Source of the DNA: Leuctra nigra
Taxonomy: Eukaryota; Arthropoda; Insecta; Plecoptera; Leuctridae
Reading direction: 5' to 3'
DNA: 64,000 nucleotides
NCBI GenBank assembly: GCA_934045905.1
Contig: OW203762.1
Location: forward strand, 45,099,411-45,163,410
In this document: in pieces, positions 59,109 through 64,000 of the stretch
How the letters are laid out: each line of letters starts with the position of its first letter
Position numbering within the stretch: position 1 is the stretch's first letter
The notes under the pieces: generated by a model
Databases searched by the model: none
What the model was told of the DNA's origin: nothing
Seen by the model: only the letters and a program-made list of their open reading frames with translations
Translations under genes and position numbers: made by a program

Positions 59109-60674
59109 CTAGTGACAAACATCAAGTAGGTAACTGCATCAGCTTTAATACTATCAATCTTTAATGTCGTCTCACAGAAGAAAGTGATTCATTCAAGCGG
59201 AATGAACGACTTTTTGATGATAGCCTCCGTTTCCGCGGCGTTCTCTGACAGGAGTTCGACATGGATGCACGGGACGCGGCACGGGACGGCGAGGGGTGGG
59301 CGGCGGGTGGTCCGGGTGCGTGCAGGGATGATGATGGGAGTGGCAGGGTGGAATTCCGGGCGCTGCGTGACCTCATTAAGAGCGCGGCATACGCACCCTC
59401 TCCTACCCCCCTTGCCCCGGGAACACGCACTCCCCCACCCTGGAATCGATATGGACGCAATTCCCACGGTGAACTCCCCACCCCACTTGCTCCAGTCCCG
59501 CTACAACATGCGACCATCAAACATCCACGAGAGTTACGTAAGAAACTAAATATTTATCGATAGCTATTTTAAAGAGGCCCCCTTGACCGTTTCAGAGCAG
59601 TGTATGTTTACTTTGGAGTTTATAGTTTTACCAATCTGCAGGCCATGCAGTCCAAATTATTTACATATCTCTAGCTTCTGGTAGCGGTATTTTGAAACTT
59701 GAAACAAAGGATGATACAAATGTGTCTACACGTAAACTATGAATACAACGCCGATCACAGGTCAACTGTACCTATGCATAACACAATAATTAGACGACAA
59801 TTAAAATAACAATTATCAGAGAATAGATGTGTTTCGGATGTGTTTTAAAAGCAAGCCAGAGCATCAGCTTAGTTATTGTTTGGAATCATGTGGATAAATG
59901 AGCCACCGAGCCACACCGCCCCCCACGAGGCTCGATCTCGCGACCCGCGGCACAAACCGGATCCACTTGCCGCGACGTCCAAGGTCTCACATCGCGATCC
60001 ACCTGAGTCGGAGCCGGTCTCAGACTCGAAGGTGGGCGGCTTAGCATCACTCGGCACCCTGACTCGCGGCTACACAAGCGACCTCTTTCATTCCAACCTC
60101 AGATCCCAGTACACGATGAACATTGTGTTGCTCACCAGGCCCGAGCCAAGCCACTGTAATGGAGGCCAGAGCATCATGTTCCTAGATGAAGATTGGAAGG
60201 CAGAGATTCAAAATAATTATAAGAAAATAACATCCAATGCATTGCAGGCTCGGCAGAAGATGTTTCTTGTAGACTTTCATACCAAGAAAAAAGCAAGTTC
60301 GCGCGATCGCCAAACTCTTACATTGTGTTTTTACCAGCTATCTCGGCGTCATGTCATGAGAAATTATCAGAACGACTGCTCATGAAGGCGGGACGTCAAA
60401 TCTTAGATCCTGTGATGTAAATCAAAAACTACTTCATGGAAGGTCAGCAATCAGCATGATTCCCAGTGCGAATACAAATACTGTAACGTGTACAGCTGTG
60501 TCGCCAACTCGCGTTTCTGATGGCTTTTCATCTTTCCAAGAAGATAGCCTGGGTAATGGAGAAGTACGCGCCAATATTTACACGAGCTCATGGGCAGCCC
60601 GGCAAATGACAGAGTGAATTAAGCATCGGAATTATGCAGAAATATTCCAGCGTCACCATGCTAAGTACTTCTTA

Positions 60675-60688
60675 GTTGCCATGGCAAC
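60675..60688. promoter_or_regulatory. Perfect RFX X-box palindrome
   Basis: GTTGCCATGGCAAC, identical to the site at 53109-53122. Confidence 0.5.
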
Positions 60689-62601
60689 AATTGCACAACA
60701 ACTCAGCGTCACACTTATGATTATGAACATTCACGCCACGCGAGAGCCGTGTGTAAATGCCAAGCGTTTTGTCAAGATCGTCGCTCCCCGGTCCTCGCGT
60801 TCAGATTCAACCTAAGCCAATCCTGACGATGCAACTGATTCCATCTGGCATCAATCCTGAGAGGGAGACATAAACAGTGGATATTACCGCATACAATATA
60901 ATTTGGGTGTACCTAATTTAAATTTTTGGCCATGGCAAAAGCGTTTTGGCCGGCAGTCCGGCAAAAGACAGAGCTTATCAAAACAGATTGACGTTTAACC
61001 TATTTGAATTGTAGAGCGTACAAGGCTTAGACTTGGTTAGTCTAAGATGTAGGTATTCACACTTTAGGCAATTCTATAACAAATTAATCTTCCAGGGATG
61101 GTTGTGACCATCAGAAATAATGATCTTTTATTTACATTGTTCAAGAAAATCTTCGTTGGTCTTTAGCATCATCCGAAACGCAGCTCTTACTACGTCACAC
61201 AATATTCCTTGCACCCTTCAAAATGGTGTACAACTTCTCAAAACTTGTAAGAGTTAACAAGCCGACATATACAAGACAACAATGGGAATGCATTTCTTGT
61301 GGCACCGCCGCGATGGAAATAAAACATAGCTCATTATTCTGTAGGTACATGAACCTTGTTGTTCACACCAAATAAACCACGTCTGATTCTGCACGTCCGC
61401 GTTGCAAGCACAGCACGTGACTCGCACGCGTCTGAACTCTGCTCAATGCTCATCAGAGCACACATGGCTGTGCCGTGTCGTGTGTAATTACATCATTACT
61501 TCACATAATTACACGCACACTGGCTCCGAGGCCCTCCAGGTCCTTCATATGTACGCACTCGTGTTGACCAATCAAGCAAACCTTCATTGCACCACTTACA
61601 GCAAAACGTAGGTACATATTTGACGTTTTCACTAAAACTAAACAACGGCAAACACGTATTGTATGTCACACTATAATTTATATTTAAATCAATATTAAAC
61701 GAAAGTTATAGAATTTGAGACGGTTACAATATTCATAGACATGGCTATAAAACACACATTTTTGAGGTCCCTTCCATTTCATTTCTGCCAAAATCAGATA
61801 ACAGTTCATTTATAAACTCCGACCGTGATAGTAAGATTGTGGTGATTTCTTCAGAGGCGGTGTTTGCTCTGATATCCAATTGTGTGGCCCTGAAAAGGGC
61901 CGACTGCGATAAGATTGTTATCTGTCTGTGTACCTCTCAAGCGGAATGTAAAGGAGGTGCTTGGATGAAACCAGCATACAGTAGTACAGTAGGTACTATA
62001 CAAGTGCTAGGTCTAATAAGTCTAATTCCTCTAAGGTATAAGCAAAGATATTTTTATGAACACTCTTGTTCATAATATCGTTGGACCAGTGGCGGCTTGA
62101 CCATATTCAATCCGGGCCGTGGCCCCGGTAGAAAAGGGTGGTGGGTGGGTGGGTGGTCGGAAGGAGGCGGGTGGTTAGGTGGGTGGGTGGGATGAAGGGA
62201 TGAGGTATTAAACATCAAGTGAATTATAATAAAATAAAAGCTGTAAATATGTATTGATTGAATATAGTAAAAGAGTTCTTTGTACATTCTAATCATTGTA
62301 CATGTTCCAGACGATTGAGTGGGTTCAAATGAAAAAAATTCAGAATACGCGCTGAGGTTAGATTGAAATTGCCGCCTTTATAAAGCCGGTTTCCTGTTGG
62401 TGGAAATAGTAAAGCATAGGGATCTTTATTTATTGTGATAATGTTGTCGATTTCACGTAAGCCAGAAAGAACAGTAAGTATAAGATTATCAAATGCAGTT
62501 GTAAAATCAGGGCCCGGTATGGCCGACATGGCCACAGCCATACCTAATGCATGCATGCAGGCTGCAGGCAGGTTAAAATACTTGTGTATTTTGAAAAAAA
62601 G

Positions 62602-62790
62602 GAACAAGGGGGTATCACACTTGTCACTATGGGCTGCAACCCTTAGGTGGAACCCTCGTAAGGACCAAATTATCAATTGCGCTTGTGCAAAGACTAAAAT
62701 TTGTCTCTGCACATGTATAGAACGATTACATGAGAAATACACTTGGTTCCAGCCACGAGTTGCAGCCCAGTGTGATACCTCCTTTTTGGG
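62602..62790. repeat. Imperfect inverted repeat (~45-bp arms)
   Basis: gggtatcacac...gggctgcaaccc...ggtggaacc on the left is mirrored by ggttccagcc...gttgcagccc...gtgtgatacctcc on the right, around a spacer of about 90 bp. It lies inside a minus-strand frame of 195 codons (62880-62293) that I do not recognise. Probably a decayed mobile element. Confidence 0.6.
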
Positions 62791-62946
62791 AAGAAATTCC
62801 TTTGAACCCGCCAGTTGGTGTGAGATCAGGTAAAAATTTATTGAAAACGATTTTGAAAATATTATTTTTACTGTGAGCACACTTCACTTCCCTTACCCCA
62901 CTTGGACCCCCCATTTTAAGCCCGTCCTAAGAGCCAAAAAACTAAA

Positions 62947-64000
62947 AATTCGCTGCGCGGCATTTTTATGTACACTTTTTATTAATTGTCGACTCATTTT
63001 TGTTTTCTTTCAAAAATAGTACATGTAAAATCATTTTACATCCGCTCTAATGTATAGGTAACTAAAAACTAAAAATTTCGCTGCGCGGCTATTTTAGGCG
63101 TGATTTTATTGCTAATGTAAAATCCTGTTAAACCCGTCCTGGCTATAAGGTATAAAAAAAAAACGCTGCGCGGCATTTTTATGAGTAATTACTTTTTATT
63201 AATTATATACTTTTGTTTTCTTTCAAAAATATAATACTACCTGTAAAATCATTTTAAACCTGCTCTAATGTAGCTAAAAACAAAAAAGTTCGCTGCGTTG
63301 CTTTTTTATGCATAGTTTTATCACCTTAACGCAGAGTAATGTAAAATCATTTTAAACCCATCCTAAGGTAGCCAAAAACCAGAAGCTTCATAGCGTGGCA
63401 TTTTAATGTGTTTTTTTCTATTCATTAATGACTTTTTTCTTTTCTTTCAAAAATCTAGTACCTACCTGTAAAATATTTCATTTTGAACCCGTTCTAATGA
63501 AGCCAAAAACAAAAACTTTTCTGTTTTCCTTCAAAATTATAGTACCTGTTGCAATGCAGACGAAAACCAAAAATTCGCTGAGCGGCATTTTTATGTTGTG
63601 ATTTTTATACCTGAATGACTTTCCTGCTTTCTTTCAAAAATGTCGTACCTTCTTACTTGTACAATCATTTTAAACTCGTTCTGATGTAGACAAATCAAAA
63701 AAATTCGCTGCGCGGCATTTTTTGTTTGATTTTATTTCTAATATAAATTACTGACTGCTCTGTTTTTCTTCAATAATATCGCACCTGCCTGTAAATTCAT
63801 TGTAATTCCGTCTAGAACCAAAATAAAAAAATTCGCTGCGCGGCATTTGTGAGGGTACAATTCCCTTAAGAATTAAATTAATTACTTCCCAGTTTTTCTA
63901 CCTTCAATTAATGTGTAATCAATTTAAATCAGTTTTAAAGTAGCTAAAACTAAAATAATTCACAATAAATAACTTTTTTGCTGTGCCTTTATTACAGCAA
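62947..64000. repeat. Diverged satellite, ~128-bp period, open at window edge
   Basis: The core attcgctgcgcggcattttt recurs, with changes, at about 62951, 63079, 63164, 63291, 63389, 63576, 63706 and 63833. Spacings near 128 bp dominate, with shorter or longer ones where units are deleted or the core is lost. Between cores is a conserved taaaatcattttaaacc block and AT-rich filler. A palindromic ctgcgcgg centre sits in otherwise AT-rich DNA. It continues past the window. Confidence 0.9.

Larger units (their letters stand above)
58661..62946. other. Right flank: no established gene
   Basis: CpG-rich patches at 59.2-59.5 and 59.9-60.1 kb carry overlapping short frames on both strands without recognised motifs. 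An exon-like 70-nt segment lies at 59039-59108. A perfect X-box is at 60675-60688. A G-rich ggtgggtggg stretch is at 62139-62191. An inverted repeat lies at about 62.60-62.79 kb. cagtggcggcttgac at 62090 looks like a DNA-transposon end, but no partner end was found. Confidence 0.6.

Noticed and set aside
59161..59563. CpG-rich overlapping frames considered as a first coding exon (MSNSCQRTPRKRR, donor TCT|GTGAGA)
   Set aside because: The phase would fit exon A, but the peptide lacks the GKRFL/WRAG features of KDM3 N-termini and the acceptor/donor context is ordinary.
62139..62191. GGTGGGTGGG stretch considered as telomere-like repeat
   Set aside because: It is irregular and matches neither TTAGG nor TTAGGG; it is simple G-rich sequence.

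Overview
The window looks like arthropod nuclear DNA, more likely insect or crustacean than anything else, though the species cannot be named from the sequence. The evidence is one protein-coding gene with small exons, GT-AG introns of 0.5 to 25 kb, abundant minisatellites, and no bacterial gene organisation.

The only gene I can establish runs right to left on the minus strand, from about 47,671 to beyond base 1. It is a KDM3-family (JmjC histone demethylase) gene of the JMJD1C type. Ten exons were placed by hand at 47671-47507, 45944-45831, 43069-42872, 39533-39449, 38715-38624, 32132-32003, 6981-5814, 3992-3779, 2595-2431 and 1959-1. All junctions are in frame and all boundaries are GT-AG, giving 4,290 nt (1,430 codons) of continuous reading frame. 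A possible 21-nt microexon lies at 3245-3225. The first five exons match the conserved KDM3 N-terminal modules (EYDD..W..REW, FLVEQSLVWA, WPAL/TFTALV, VEFLLDRE, VYR..GTTQW, GENVGI). The 1,168-nt exon holds a WRDPSLLLG block like the YRDPALIG block of JMJD1C. The leftmost exon holds HKLKKAWLQRHSGED, which is diagnostic of JMJD1C. The zinc finger and catalytic JmjC domain must lie to the left of the window. The true 5' end was not found: it lies right of 47,671, possibly in or near the 200-N gap (51007-51206) or beyond.

Layout. Bases 1-7,000: six 3'-ward exons. Bases 7,000-32,000: a 25-kb intron with no convincing KDM3 exon. It is enriched in palindromic sites (GTCACGTGAC, TGACGTCA, an X-box-like site) and has several exon-like or promoter-like spots on both strands. 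Bases 32,000-47,700: the six 5'-ward exons, with minisatellites in the three introns between 47.5 and 39.5 kb. One of these repeats the splice acceptor of the exon it precedes. Bases 47,700-64,000: no established exon, but a 19-bp minisatellite, a foldback element (about 51.82-52.36 kb), a 167-bp satellite (53.6-54.2 kb), a roughly 3.5-kb array of 34-bp units (55.1-58.7 kb), and a diverged satellite of about 128 bp from 62.95 kb to the edge.

The very long open frames across 55-58.7 kb come from a stop-free repeat and should not be annotated as proteins. No rRNA, certain tRNA, CRISPR or prokaryotic feature was seen. I did not find a clearly new biological system. The most unusual feature is the acceptor-duplicating minisatellite at 39.5-39.9 kb.
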